A stretch of DNA of 64,000 bases. Source: Bacillota bacterium (GTDB taxonomy: Bacteria > Bacillota > Clostridia > Peptostreptococcales > Anaerovoracaceae). The stretch covers positions 37,538 to 101,537 of the forward strand of contig JAFSCP010000025.1 of assembly GCA_017436705.1 (NCBI GenBank), written 5' to 3'. This document shows positions 33,140 through 42,310 of the stretch, piece after piece. Under the pieces are notes generated by a model. That model was not told the DNA's origin. It worked only from the letters and a program-made list of their open reading frames with translations, and ran no database searches. How positions within the stretch are numbered: the stretch's first letter is position 1; each line of letters begins with the position of its first letter. The position numbers and the translations under genes are program-made.

Positions 33140-34945
33140 ATGGATTACAGAGAACTGAAAGAAATGGAAATGAAGAGGGCGGAAGCAGTCATTGAAAGAC
33201 TTAATACAAGCACGGATAAATACGTTAAGTACAGACTGAGCCGTCCTATTACAGATATCAGACATATGATCAATACCAGTGCTGAACTTTACGGCAGCAA
33301 TGTGGCTTTCATGCAGAAGTTTGACAAGGAAAAGGGCTACGAAAACGTGACATACAAGGAAGCTCTGGCTGATGTGAACGGTCTGGGTACCGCTCTCATT
33401 GCCCATGGACTGAAGGGTAAGCGTATCGCTGTAATCGGGGACAACTGTTATCAGTGGGCGGTAAGTTACCTGGCAGCAGTCTGCGGCACGGGAATTGTAG
33501 TTCCTCTTGATAAGGAGCTGAGTACTGCAGAACTGAAGCAGCTGGTAATCGAGGCAGAAGTCTCAGCAGTGCTTTTCAGCAGAAGATTTGAAGAAACTTT
33601 CAGCCGTATGAAGGCTGACGGCGATACAGGCATTGAAGTTCTGGTGAATTTCGAAAGAACAGAAGACGGAGATGGGGTCTGCGCATGGAGAAACCTGATT
33701 GAAGAGGGAAAGAAACTGGTGGAAGCCGGTGACAGAAGATTCATTGATGCTGAAATCAATGCTGATGAAATGAGCATCCTGCTCTTCACTTCCGGAACAA
33801 CAGGCATTGCCAAGGGCGTAATGCTTTCTCACAGAAATATCTGCGACGACCTGATGAGTGCGCCTACACTGCTGATGGTACACGACTGGGATATTTTCTT
33901 CTCAGTACTGCCGATTCATCATACTTACGAATGTACCTGCGGTTTTCTGATGCCCCTTTATAAAGGCGCTGCAATCGCCTACTGTGAAGGCCTCAAACAC
34001 ATTGTAAAGAACCTTTCTGAAGTAAGACCTACCATGATTCTGGCGGTTCCGCTGATTCTGGAGAGCCTCTATAAGAATATCATGAAAAATGTCCGCAAGC
34101 AGGGCAAGGAAGGCCTTGTGAAGAAAGTTATGGCAGTGAACAAGGTTACTAAAAAGTTCGGCCTTGACATAAACAAGAAGCTTCTTAAGGACATTCTCAA
34201 AGTTTTCGGCGGACGTATGAGAGTCCTGATTTCCGGCGGCGCAGCCATCGACCCTGCAATCCTGCAGTTTTTCAACGATCTGGGTTTCATCGCAGTCCAG
34301 GGATACGGTCTTACTGAATGCGCGCCTATGGCGGCACTGAACCCTGATACACACAAGAACATGAGAAATGATTCTGTGGGACACCTCCTGCCGGGTATGG
34401 AAGTTAAGATTGAAGATAAGGACGAAGAAGGCGTGGGCGAAATCTGCCTTAAGGGTTCCAATGTGATGATGGGCTACTACAACATGCCTGAAGAAACTGC
34501 GAAGGTTATAAAAGACGGATGGTTCCATACAGGAGACCTGGGCTACGTTGATGATGAAAACTTTATCTATATCACAGGCCGCAAGAAGAATGTAATTATC
34601 ACAAGAAACGGCAAGAATGTTTTCCCTGAAGAACTGGAATATTATCTGGGCAAAGTGCCTTATGTGAGCGAGTCAATGGTATGGGCTGAAAGCGACGAAG
34701 CAGGACAGGACGATATAATTACGGCGACAATAAAACCTGACATGGAAGAAGTGGCCGCAGCTCTCGGTGAAGAAGCAGCAAAGGATACTGCTGCCATCGA
34801 AAAACTTCTCTGGTCAGAAGTCGACAGAATAAACGCAGACCTTCCGCTCTTCAAGAAGATCAAGAAAATTGTCGTAAGAACAGAAGATTTTGAAAAGACT
34901 ACCGGCAAAAAAATCAAGAGATTTGTACAGACAAACAGGCAGTAA
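33140..34945 (+). CDS. AMP-binding long-chain fatty acid-CoA ligase family protein
   Basis: A 601-residue adenylate-forming enzyme (acyl-CoA synthetase): the ATP loop LFTSGTTGIAKG, YGLTECAPMA motif, GWFHTGDLGYVDDENFIYITGRKKN and the C-terminal PEELEYYL and Lys in FEKTTGKKIKR. Start 33140 is chosen because AAGGAG precedes it and the frame from 33077 adds a non-homologous leader. It is monocistronic, ended by a strong terminator. It likely activates fatty acids for lipid metabolism; the exact acid is not deducible. Confidence 0.92.
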   Translation: MDYRELKEMEMKRAEAVIERLNTSTDKYVKYRLSRPITDIRHMINTSAELYGSNVAFMQKFDKEKGYENVTYKEALADVNGLGTALIAHGLKGKRIAVIGDNCYQWAVSYLAAVCGTGIVVPLDKELSTAELKQLVIEAEVSAVLFSRRFEETFSRMKADGDTGIEVLVNFERTEDGDGVCAWRNLIEEGKKLVEAGDRRFIDAEINADEMSILLFTSGTTGIAKGVMLSHRNICDDLMSAPTLLMVHDWDIFFSVLPIHHTYECTCGFLMPLYKGAAIAYCEGLKHIVKNLSEVRPTMILAVPLILESLYKNIMKNVRKQGKEGLVKKVMAVNKVTKKFGLDINKKLLKDILKVFGGRMRVLISGGAAIDPAILQFFNDLGFIAVQGYGLTECAPMAALNPDTHKNMRNDSVGHLLPGMEVKIEDKDEEGVGEICLKGSNVMMGYYNMPEETAKVIKDGWFHTGDLGYVDDENFIYITGRKKNVIITRNGKNVFPEELEYYLGKVPYVSESMVWAESDEAGQDDIITATIKPDMEEVAAALGEEAAKDTAAIEKLLWSEVDRINADLPLFKKIKKIVVRTEDFEKTTGKKIKRFVQTNRQ

Positions 34946-34952
34946 TCCCTGT

Positions 34953-34990
34953 GGGGAGCGGACAAACAGCCTGCTCCCTTTTATTTTTCC
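34953..34990 (+). terminator. Terminator of the acyl-CoA ligase gene
   Basis: Stem GGGAGC + GG / CC + GCTCCC followed by TTTTATTTTT. Confidence 0.8.
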
Positions 34991-35010
34991 AAAAAACTCC
35001 TATAATCACA

Positions 35011-35039
35011 TTGAAAAATCAACAAAAAAATATTATAAT
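35011..35039 (+). promoter_or_regulatory. Sigma-A promoter of mreB
   Basis: TTGAAA (35011-35016), 17-bp spacer, TATAAT (35034-35039). Confidence 0.75.
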
Positions 35040-35114
35040 ATTCCAGTAAGGCATAAATAATATAAATTGAAATTTTGTAAAAGATAAATATGAATTTAGA
35101 AAAGGAGATGGACT

Positions 35115-36137
35115 ATGGGATTTGCAACAGAAGTTGGAATTGACCTTGGTACGGCTAATGTACTGGTTTATATAAAAGGAAAGGGCATCGTGCTCAACGA
35201 GCCATCAGTAGTGGCAATCAACAATGACACAGACGAAATTCTTGCAGTAGGGGAAGAAGCGCGTCAGATGATCGGACGTACTCCTGCGAATATCGTAGCT
35301 GCAAGACCGCTCCGTGACGGTGTTATTTCTGACTTTGACATTACTGAAAGAATGCTCAAGTACTTCATCAGAAAGACCTGCGGCTCCGGACGTTTCTTCA
35401 AGCCTAAAATCATGGTTTGTGTACCGAGCGGCGTTACTGAAGTTGAAAAGAGAGCTGTAAGGGAAGCTGCGACTGCAGCGGGCGGCAAGGATGTTTACCT
35501 TATGGAAGAACCGCTTGCGGCTGCCATCGGTGCCGGAATTGATATTTCCAAACCTGACGGAGTAATGGTTATCGACATCGGCGGCGGTACTACCGACATC
35601 GCTGTTATTTCACTTGGGGGCATCGTTGCAAGCACATCTGTAAAGATGGCAGGGGATAAATTCGACGAAGCTATTATCAAGTACATGAGAAAGGTACACA
35701 AGCTCTACATCGGTGAAAGAACTGCTGAAGAATTGAAACTTACAATAGGTACAGCTTTTCCTAGAGAAGATGTTATCACCAAGGAATGCAGAGGCCGTGA
35801 CCTGGTTACAGGTCTTCCTAAGAGCGTGGATGTAACATCTGACGAAATGATGGAAGCACTGGAAGAACCGCTCCATGAAATCTGCGAAGCAGTACACAAT
35901 GTTCTTGAAAGAACACCGCCTGAACTTGCGGCTGATATCAGCAATGCAGGTATAATCATTACCGGAGGCGGCGCTCTGATGCACGGCATCGACAAGCGTA
36001 TCGAAGACAGAACCGGTATCAACGTAATAATTGCTGAGGACCCAATGTCTTGCGTTGCAGTAGGCACCGGCAAGGCTCTGGACGAACTCGAAAAACTCGA
36101 GGGAAATTCACTTAACAAGAGGGCACCTTACCTGTAG
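35115..36137 (+). CDS. mreB: MreB/Mbl family actin-like cell-shape protein
   Basis: A 340-residue bacterial actin homologue that organises peripheral peptidoglycan synthesis. Actin-fold motifs: GIDLGTANVLVY (phosphate 1), MVIDIGGGTTDIAVI (phosphate 2), IIITGGGALMHG (adenosine). AAAGGAGAT precedes the start. It is not followed by mreC/mreD, so it is probably an Mbl-type paralogue expressed alone; a solid terminator follows. Confidence 0.94.
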   Translation: MGFATEVGIDLGTANVLVYIKGKGIVLNEPSVVAINNDTDEILAVGEEARQMIGRTPANIVAARPLRDGVISDFDITERMLKYFIRKTCGSGRFFKPKIMVCVPSGVTEVEKRAVREAATAAGGKDVYLMEEPLAAAIGAGIDISKPDGVMVIDIGGGTTDIAVISLGGIVASTSVKMAGDKFDEAIIKYMRKVHKLYIGERTAEELKLTIGTAFPREDVITKECRGRDLVTGLPKSVDVTSDEMMEALEEPLHEICEAVHNVLERTPPELAADISNAGIIITGGGALMHGIDKRIEDRTGINVIIAEDPMSCVAVGTGKALDELEKLEGNSLNKRAPYL

Positions 36138-36147
36138 AAAAAAGTTT

Positions 36148-36177
36148 GCGCCCTGGTAATTCCGGGGCGCTTTTTTT
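36148..36177 (+). terminator. Terminator of mreB
   Basis: Stem GCGCCCTGG / CCGGGGCGC (one mismatch) with TAATT loop and T7 tail. Confidence 0.9.
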
Positions 36178-36207
36178 GCACCCTCAGACACAGAAAGGAA
36201 GATAAAA

Positions 36208-37350
36208 TTGAAACTTGAAATTATAGCAACTGCCACCTTCGGACTGGAAGCGGTGGTAAAGAGAGAAATCGAAAATCTCGGTTTTAAGATACTTAAATCT
36301 GAAGATGGCAAAATTACCTTTATAGGGGACGAAAGGGCCGTTGTAAAGGCAAATTTATGGCTCAGAAGTGCTGACAGAGTACAGATTAAGATGGGCGAAT
36401 TCATGGCATATGAGTTTGAGGATCTTTTCCAGCAGATGAAGGCAATCGAATGGGAGCAGTGGATTCCGGTGGACGGCAAGTTCATAGTAAACGGTTCTTC
36501 TGTCAAGTCCAAACTTTCCAGCGTGCCTGCATGCCAGTCCGTTGCAGAAAAGGCCATTATCGAAAGACTGAAAGACTTTTACTCCGTAGACTATTTTGAA
36601 AAAAGCGGAGCACTTTATGATATAAAGATTACTTTGCTCAAGGACAGGGTAACTGTCACCCTGGATACCACAGGACCGGGTCTTCACAAGAGAGGCTACC
36701 GTCAGGCAAGTGTGGAGGCTCCTATCAAGGAAACTCTGGCGGCTGCCATGATTCAGCTTTCTTTCTGGAAAAAAGACCGTATTCTTGTGGACCCTTGCTG
36801 CGGATCTGGAACCATTCCTATTGAGGCTGCCATGATTGGCAGAAACATTGCACCGGGAATCAGCAGGGAATTTGTCAGCGAGCAGTGGGAAGCTATTCCG
36901 GCTCACCTCTGGAAAGAAGAACGCAAGGCTGCTTTTGATGCAATTGACAACGATATTGAGCTGAAAATTTATGGTTCTGATATCAATCCGGCAGCAGTGC
37001 AGGCTGCACGTGCAAATGCGGAAGCAGCGGGCGTGGACGACTGCATCAGATTCAATGTGGCTGATGTGTCAGTGCTGAGAACCAAGGCCATCGGAGGCGT
37101 TATGGTAACCAACCCTCCATATGGTGAACGTATCGGAAACACTCACGCCATTGATAAAATTTACGAAGCTTACAACCGTTTCTTTACTGAAAATCCTACA
37201 TGGTCACTGTTTGCAGTAACATCTGACAAGACCATCGAAAAGAAAGCGTTCGGAAGACCTGCTGACAGACGCCGCAAGCTTTACAACGGCCGTCTGGAAG
37301 TATGCTATTACCAGTTCCACGGACAGAAACCACCTAAGAAGGAAGAATAA
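36208..37350 (+). CDS. THUMP domain class I rRNA (guanine-N2) methyltransferase
   Basis: A 380-residue RlmL/YpsC-like enzyme that methylates guanine N2 in 23S rRNA. Residues about 1-155 hold the N-terminal ferredoxin-like and THUMP domain (ATFGLEAVVKREIENLG at the start); residues 160-380 the Rossmann methyltransferase with VDPCCGSGTIPIEAA (motif I), GSDINPAAVQAA and the catalytic NPPYGERIG. Start is TTG, with AAAGGAAG upstream. Its last base overlaps the next ATG. Confidence 0.93.
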   Translation: MKLEIIATATFGLEAVVKREIENLGFKILKSEDGKITFIGDERAVVKANLWLRSADRVQIKMGEFMAYEFEDLFQQMKAIEWEQWIPVDGKFIVNGSSVKSKLSSVPACQSVAEKAIIERLKDFYSVDYFEKSGALYDIKITLLKDRVTVTLDTTGPGLHKRGYRQASVEAPIKETLAAAMIQLSFWKKDRILVDPCCGSGTIPIEAAMIGRNIAPGISREFVSEQWEAIPAHLWKEERKAAFDAIDNDIELKIYGSDINPAAVQAARANAEAAGVDDCIRFNVADVSVLRTKAIGGVMVTNPPYGERIGNTHAIDKIYEAYNRFFTENPTWSLFAVTSDKTIEKKAFGRPADRRRKLYNGRLEVCYYQFHGQKPPKKEE

Positions 37351-38828
37351 TGAACATCAGAATTGACCACAGTATCAAAACACCTGTATATCTTCAGATT
37401 GCCAGCAGAATCAAGGAGCAGATCCTTTCCGGTGAAATCAGCCGCGGAGGAATACTTCCTTCAGAAAGAGCTCTTGCCGGCATACTTGGAGTGCACAGAA
37501 ATACTGTAGTACGTGCCTACAGCGAACTTAAAGACCAGCACCTCATCGAGTCAAGACAGGGCGTGGGCTATGTGGCATCTTACAGCACTGCCATGCCGTT
37601 AAGCGGGCAGCCTGCCGGCAAGCCTAAAAAAGTCAGCTGGGCCAATCTTATAAAAGACGAATTCCTGGACATGGAGGTTACTTTTGATGACCTTTTCCAG
37701 AGGTTCGGCGGCGAAAACACATACTCACTGGGCAGCGGCATCGCGACAGTGGGTATTTATAATGAGCAGAAAATAGCAGCAGATATCACTGAGCTGATAA
37801 CAGCTAAAGGCAGGAATCAGTATTTTTACAGCCCGTACAAAGGCGACAAGTTCCTCCGTCAGAAACTGGTATCTTTTTTAAGCACCAAGGGAATAAGCGC
37901 GACTACCGGACAGATTCAGATCCTTACAGAAACCAACCAGGCTCTGGACTTTCTTGTAATGCTGCTTATAAAACCGGGAGACACTGTAATTCTGGAAGAA
38001 CCCGTTTCTCCTGATACATACAGGACTATGGAGCTGGCAGGTGCAGTAATACGCACAGTGCCGCTGGGAGATGACGGAATCGACTGCTGCATGCTGGAAG
38101 AAGCGGTCAGACAATACATGCCTAAATTTATTTATGTAAGTTCCAGTTTCGATAATCCTACGGGGACAATACTTCCGCTGGAAAAACGCAGAAAAATAGT
38201 TGAAATATCTGAGCGGTACAGAATTCCTGTAATTGAAGAGGATGAAGCATCCGAACTGGTGTATGAAGGAAACAGAATGCCGCCGCTCAAATCTTTTGAT
38301 ACGACGGGCAACGTAATTTATATATACTCTTTTTCCCTGACCTTCGTTCCGGGCCTGAGTCTTGCCTTTGTAACCGCATCCAGAGATGTTATACGCAGCC
38401 TGAGCTATCTTGTGTCTGTGCGCATGGTGGCGACAGACTGGCTCAGCCAGAATCTGGTGGCAAGATATCTTGATGACGGCACATACTACGGCGTGCTCAG
38501 GGATTTCTGTGAAAATTATGGACAAAAAAGGGATATAGTCTGCAGCCATCTTGACAGTATGAAAGACCTTGGTGTGGAGTATACTAAGCCAAGAGGCGGC
38601 GTTTACATATGGTGCAGACTGCCTGAAGGTATAGACAGCAAGGAATTTGTGTCCGATGCTTACAGCAGGGGACTTGCGCTGATTCCGGGATATATTTTTT
38701 ATCCTTTCAGAAACGGCGGCAGAGACAGGGTCAGAATCAACTTTTCTTATGAGACTCCGGAGCGCCTGACAAAAGGCATGGAAGTCTTCAGACAGCTCAT
38801 TGAAGAAAAACTGGCACACAAAAAATAG
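37350..38828 (+). CDS. MocR-type GntR regulator with degenerate aminotransferase domain
   Basis: A 492-residue GntR/aminotransferase fusion. Residues 1-75 are the winged helix (GGILPSERALAGILGVHRNTVVRAYSEL); residues about 115-490 a fold-type I aminotransferase-like domain with FDNPTGT. The segment that normally reads SK-(S/T)-x-x-PGLR with the PLP-binding lysine reads SFSLTFVPGLSLAF here (codons TCC CTG ACC near 38336), so the Schiff-base lysine is Leu and the phosphate-contacting Arg is Ser. PLP may not bind covalently, and another ligand is possible. The ATG overlaps the preceding stop (TAATG). No target operator identified. Confidence 0.9.
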   Translation: MNIRIDHSIKTPVYLQIASRIKEQILSGEISRGGILPSERALAGILGVHRNTVVRAYSELKDQHLIESRQGVGYVASYSTAMPLSGQPAGKPKKVSWANLIKDEFLDMEVTFDDLFQRFGGENTYSLGSGIATVGIYNEQKIAADITELITAKGRNQYFYSPYKGDKFLRQKLVSFLSTKGISATTGQIQILTETNQALDFLVMLLIKPGDTVILEEPVSPDTYRTMELAGAVIRTVPLGDDGIDCCMLEEAVRQYMPKFIYVSSSFDNPTGTILPLEKRRKIVEISERYRIPVIEEDEASELVYEGNRMPPLKSFDTTGNVIYIYSFSLTFVPGLSLAFVTASRDVIRSLSYLVSVRMVATDWLSQNLVARYLDDGTYYGVLRDFCENYGQKRDIVCSHLDSMKDLGVEYTKPRGGVYIWCRLPEGIDSKEFVSDAYSRGLALIPGYIFYPFRNGGRDRVRINFSYETPERLTKGMEVFRQLIEEKLAHKK

Positions 38829-38953
38829 AGGTGCCTGGTACTTTTAATGTTGGTGCCATATGGGTAAAATTAGAGCAAATAAAACATTTATGAAACAATT
38901 TTGCAAAAAGATTTTACACAAGACTCAAATATAACAGAAAAGGAGAGAATAAT

Positions 38954-39949
38954 ATGGCAGTAAATTTAAAAGGAAGAAGCTTTTTAACTCTTATGGACTT
39001 CACACCTACAGAAATCAGATATTTATTGGATCTGGCGCAGGACCTTAAAGAACACAAGAGAACCGGTACTATTCATCAGGTGCTCAAGGGCAAGACTATT
39101 GTACTTCTGTTTGAAAAAACATCCACAAGAACAAGATGTGCCTTCGAAGTTGCTGCAATGGAAGAAGGCGCAGGCGTAACTTTCCTCGATTCCGGAAGCT
39201 CCCAGATGGGCAAGAAAGAATCTCTGGAAGACACTGCAAAAGTTCTCGGCAGATTCTATGATGGTATCGAATACAGAGGATACGATCAGAAAGCTGTTGA
39301 AGACCTGGCTAAATTCTCCGGAGTTCCTGTGTGGAACGGTCTGACTGACGTGGACCACCCTACTCAGATTCTGGCAGACCTTATGACAATTGAAGAACAC
39401 GTGGCTAAGCCTCTCAACAAGGTAAAGGTAGTGTTCTCCGGTGATATCAGAAACAACATGTCCTACGCATGGATGTATGGCTGCGCAAAGATGGGCATGC
39501 ACTACGTTGCATACGGTCCTGAAGAACTTGCTTCAGAAATCAAACAGGACGTGCTCGAAAAAGTTCACGCTGTTGCGGAAGAAACAGGCGCACGCATTGA
39601 AATTTCCAGTGATCCTGAATGCCTCAAGGGCGCAGACGTAATCTACGCTGACGTATGGGCATCCATGGGTGAAGAAGCTGAAATCCCTGAAAGAGTAAGA
39701 CTCCTTACTCCGTTCAGAGTTACTAAGGAACTCATGGCATCTACAGGAAACCCTGACTGCCTGTTCATGCACTGCCTGCCATCATTCCACGATTTTGAAA
39801 CAAAGATGGCAAAGACTGCTATGGAAAACGGCTATGACATCCGCGAAGTGACTGACGAAGTTTTCAGAAGCAGACACTCCAAAGTTTTCGAAGAAGCTGA
39901 AAACAGACTGCACACCATCAAGGCTGTGCTCGTAGCAACTATCGGCTAA
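38954..39949 (+). CDS. arcB: Ornithine carbamoyltransferase (catabolic position, arc operon)
   Basis: A 331-residue carbamoyltransferase: carbamoyl-phosphate site STRTRCAFEVA, the HPTQILADLMT motif, and the ornithine/catalytic HCLPSFHD. Placed ahead of arginine deiminase and carbamate kinase, it should run in the catabolic direction, citrulline + Pi to ornithine + carbamoyl phosphate. By my count it differs at only about 35 positions from the minus-strand copy at 51952. AAAGGAG precedes the start. The gene order arcB-arcA-arcC is less common than arcA-arcB-arcC. Confidence 0.95.
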   Translation: MAVNLKGRSFLTLMDFTPTEIRYLLDLAQDLKEHKRTGTIHQVLKGKTIVLLFEKTSTRTRCAFEVAAMEEGAGVTFLDSGSSQMGKKESLEDTAKVLGRFYDGIEYRGYDQKAVEDLAKFSGVPVWNGLTDVDHPTQILADLMTIEEHVAKPLNKVKVVFSGDIRNNMSYAWMYGCAKMGMHYVAYGPEELASEIKQDVLEKVHAVAEETGARIEISSDPECLKGADVIYADVWASMGEEAEIPERVRLLTPFRVTKELMASTGNPDCLFMHCLPSFHDFETKMAKTAMENGYDIREVTDEVFRSRHSKVFEEAENRLHTIKAVLVATIG

Positions 39950-39984
39950 ATAATCTGATACAGATTAAGAAAGGAGGATAAATT

Positions 39985-41208
39985 ATGCATCCTGGAATTC
40001 ATAACTTCTCAGAAATCGGTAAACTTAACAAAGTCCTGCTCCACAGACCGGGCAAGGAACTGGAAGCTCTTACACCTGCTACCATGGAAAGGCTGCTTTT
40101 CGATGATATCCCATATCTTAAAGTAGCGCAGGAAGAGCACGATATATTCGCAAAAATTTTAAGAGATAACGGGTGTGAACCTATATATTATGTTGAAGAA
40201 ACTGCTAAGGCAATCACAGATCCTAAGGTGCGTGAACAGTTCCTCAGCGATTTCCTCAGACTGAGCAAAATCACTTCCCAGGGTCTCAGAGACGGCATCA
40301 TGGAATACCTTATGCCGATGGATCCTGAAGATGTAGTGCGCGAACTCATTGAAGGCATCCGCAAAAGCGAACTTAAGGAACATGCAACTGCAAGATCCCT
40401 GCATGAACTGGTAAAGAGCGATTATCCTTTCGTTTCTGACCCGATGCCGAACCTGTATTTCACAAGAGACCCGGGTGCCTGCGTAGGTAACGGTCTCAAC
40501 CTGCACCACATGCATACACGTGCCAGAAGAAGAGAATCTCTTTTCCTCAAGTACCTGTTTGAATACAACAAGGACTTTGCAGTAGACGGCGACAAGCTGT
40601 GGTACAATCTCTATGATGACTACTCCATTGAAGGCGGCGACGTACTGGTACTGTCCAATGAAGTAGTTGCAATCGGACGTTCCGAAAGAACAACCATCGC
40701 CGGTATTGAAAGATTCGCAATCAATCTTCTTTCCGGTTCAGACTATAAAAAAGTACTCGTATTCGACATTCCTAAGAGCAGAGCTTTCATGCATCTGGAT
40801 ACAGTATTTACAATGATCGACTACGATAAATTCACAATTCACCCTGAAATTGAAGGTCCTCTCAGCGTATTTGAAATCACACTGGGTATGGATGGACATC
40901 TCAAATTCAGAGAAGCTGATGGCGAGCTTCACAGAATTCTGGCCAAAGAACTTCATCTTTCAGATGTTGAGCTCATCAGATGCGGCGGTGCTGACATGAT
41001 GGCGTCCCAGAGAGAACAGTGGAATGATGGTTCCAACACTCTGTGTATTGCGCCTGGTACTGTTATCACTTACGAAAGAAACTATGTCACCAATGAAATC
41101 CTCGACAAGAGAGGCATCAAGGTGCTGACAATGCCGTCATCAGAACTTTCCAGAGGCAGAGGCGGCCCAAGATGTATGTCCTGTCCTGTAAACCGTGACG
41201 ATTTATAA
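39985..41208 (+). CDS. arcA: Arginine deiminase
   Basis: A 407-residue deiminase converting arginine to citrulline and ammonia. Signature segments are FTRDPGACVGNG, EGGDVLVLSNEV, HLDTVFTMID and the C-terminal catalytic Cys in RGGPRCMSCPVNRDDL. AAAGGAGG precedes the start, 36 bases after arcB. Together with arcB and arcC it forms the ATP-yielding arginine deiminase pathway; the arginine/ornithine antiporter gene arcD is not in the window. Confidence 0.97.
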   Translation: MHPGIHNFSEIGKLNKVLLHRPGKELEALTPATMERLLFDDIPYLKVAQEEHDIFAKILRDNGCEPIYYVEETAKAITDPKVREQFLSDFLRLSKITSQGLRDGIMEYLMPMDPEDVVRELIEGIRKSELKEHATARSLHELVKSDYPFVSDPMPNLYFTRDPGACVGNGLNLHHMHTRARRRESLFLKYLFEYNKDFAVDGDKLWYNLYDDYSIEGGDVLVLSNEVVAIGRSERTTIAGIERFAINLLSGSDYKKVLVFDIPKSRAFMHLDTVFTMIDYDKFTIHPEIEGPLSVFEITLGMDGHLKFREADGELHRILAKELHLSDVELIRCGGADMMASQREQWNDGSNTLCIAPGTVITYERNYVTNEILDKRGIKVLTMPSSELSRGRGGPRCMSCPVNRDDL

Positions 41209-41228
41209 AATTTTCTCATTTAAAAATA

Positions 41229-41256
41229 TTGAAATCTGCGAGAAAAGTGTTATAAT
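41229..41256 (+). promoter_or_regulatory. Internal sigma-A promoter upstream of arcC
   Basis: TTGAAA (41229-41234), 16-bp spacer, TATAAT (41251-41256), overlapped by an inverted repeat TTTTCTC (from about 41213) / GAGAAAA (41240-41246). It could give arcC expression independent of arcB-arcA. Confidence 0.65.
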
Positions 41257-41297
41257 ATCAGGTTAGATGAATTATTATTTAACGGAGGAAAAATAAC

Positions 41298-42242
41298 ATG
41301 GCAGAAAAAATTGTTGTTGCCCTGGGCGGTAATGCGCTTCAGTCAGGCAAAAGCGAACCAACTGCAGAAGCTCAGCTTGCAGTAGTAAAAGAAACTTGTG
41401 AACGTCTTGCAGACCTCAGCGAAAAAGGTTACGAAATCGTTGTAGTACATGGCAACGGCCCACAGGTTGGTAGAATCCTCCTTGCTTCAGAAACCGCAAA
41501 GGATGTTACTCCAGCAATGCCTTTCGACGTTTGCGGCGCTATGTCCCAGGGATATATCGGTTATCATCTTCAGCAGGCTCTTAAGTTTGCTCTTGCAAAC
41601 AGAGGCATTAACATGCCGGTAGTAACTCTGCTTACTCAGATGGTAGTAGATCAGAACGACCCTGCATTCCAGAACCCAACTAAACCAATCGGTGCTTTCT
41701 ACTCAGAAGAAGAAGCTAAGCAGCTGGCTGAAACCAAGGGATTCACTATGAAGGAAGACGCAGGAAGAGGATGGAGAAGAGTTGTTGCTTCCCCTATCCC
41801 TACAGAAATCGTTGAACTTGATTCCGTACTGAAATTAATGGATACAACTGTTGTAATCACATGCGGAGGCGGCGGCATTCCTGTTCTCAGGAAGGAAAAC
41901 GGCGACCTCGAAGGTACAGCAGCAGTAATCGATAAGGACTTTGCAGCAGAACTTCTTGCTGAAAAGGTTGAAGCAGATGCTCTCATGATCCTTACAGAAG
42001 TTGAAAAAGTTGCAATCAATTTCAACAAGCCTGATCAGGAAGACCTTGCACACATGACTTACGCAGAAGCTGAAAAGCACTGTGCAGACGGCCAGTTCGC
42101 ACCTGGAAGCATGCTTCCTAAGGTAATGGCTGCTATGAAGTTTGTTAAGGCAAACCCTGGCAAGAAGGCTATTATCACTTCCCTTGCAAAGGCAATCGAT
42201 GCTCTTGAAGGCAAGACAGGTACAGTGGTTACTTTTGAATAA
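41298..42242 (+). CDS. arcC: Carbamate kinase
   Basis: A 314-residue amino-acid-kinase-fold enzyme making ATP from carbamoyl phosphate and ADP. Family motifs: VVALGGNALQ at the start, VVHGNGPQVGRI, the GRGWRRVVASPIP segment, ITCGGGGIPV, and DKDFAAELLA. GGAGG precedes the ATG. It ends the arginine deiminase set and has a possible promoter of its own. Confidence 0.96.
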   Translation: MAEKIVVALGGNALQSGKSEPTAEAQLAVVKETCERLADLSEKGYEIVVVHGNGPQVGRILLASETAKDVTPAMPFDVCGAMSQGYIGYHLQQALKFALANRGINMPVVTLLTQMVVDQNDPAFQNPTKPIGAFYSEEEAKQLAETKGFTMKEDAGRGWRRVVASPIPTEIVELDSVLKLMDTTVVITCGGGGIPVLRKENGDLEGTAAVIDKDFAAELLAEKVEADALMILTEVEKVAINFNKPDQEDLAHMTYAEAEKHCADGQFAPGSMLPKVMAAMKFVKANPGKKAIITSLAKAIDALEGKTGTVVTFE

Positions 42243-42259
42243 TTATTTATAAAGATGCG

Positions 42260-42286
42260 GGCCCGCCTGAGGCGGGCCTTTTCTTT
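42260..42286 (+). terminator. Terminator after arcC
   Basis: Stem GGCCCGCC / GGCGGGCC with TGA loop and TTTTCTTT tail. The next gene starts 25 bases on and may rely on read-through. Confidence 0.85.
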
Positions 42287-42310
42287 GGTAAAAAGAAAGG
42301 TTTCAGACAC

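Noticed and set aside
38829..38953. Riboswitch or leader RNA ahead of arcB (repeated GGTGCC)
   Set aside because: GGTGCC occurs as a direct, not inverted, repeat; I could not draw a convincing fold or alternative terminator.
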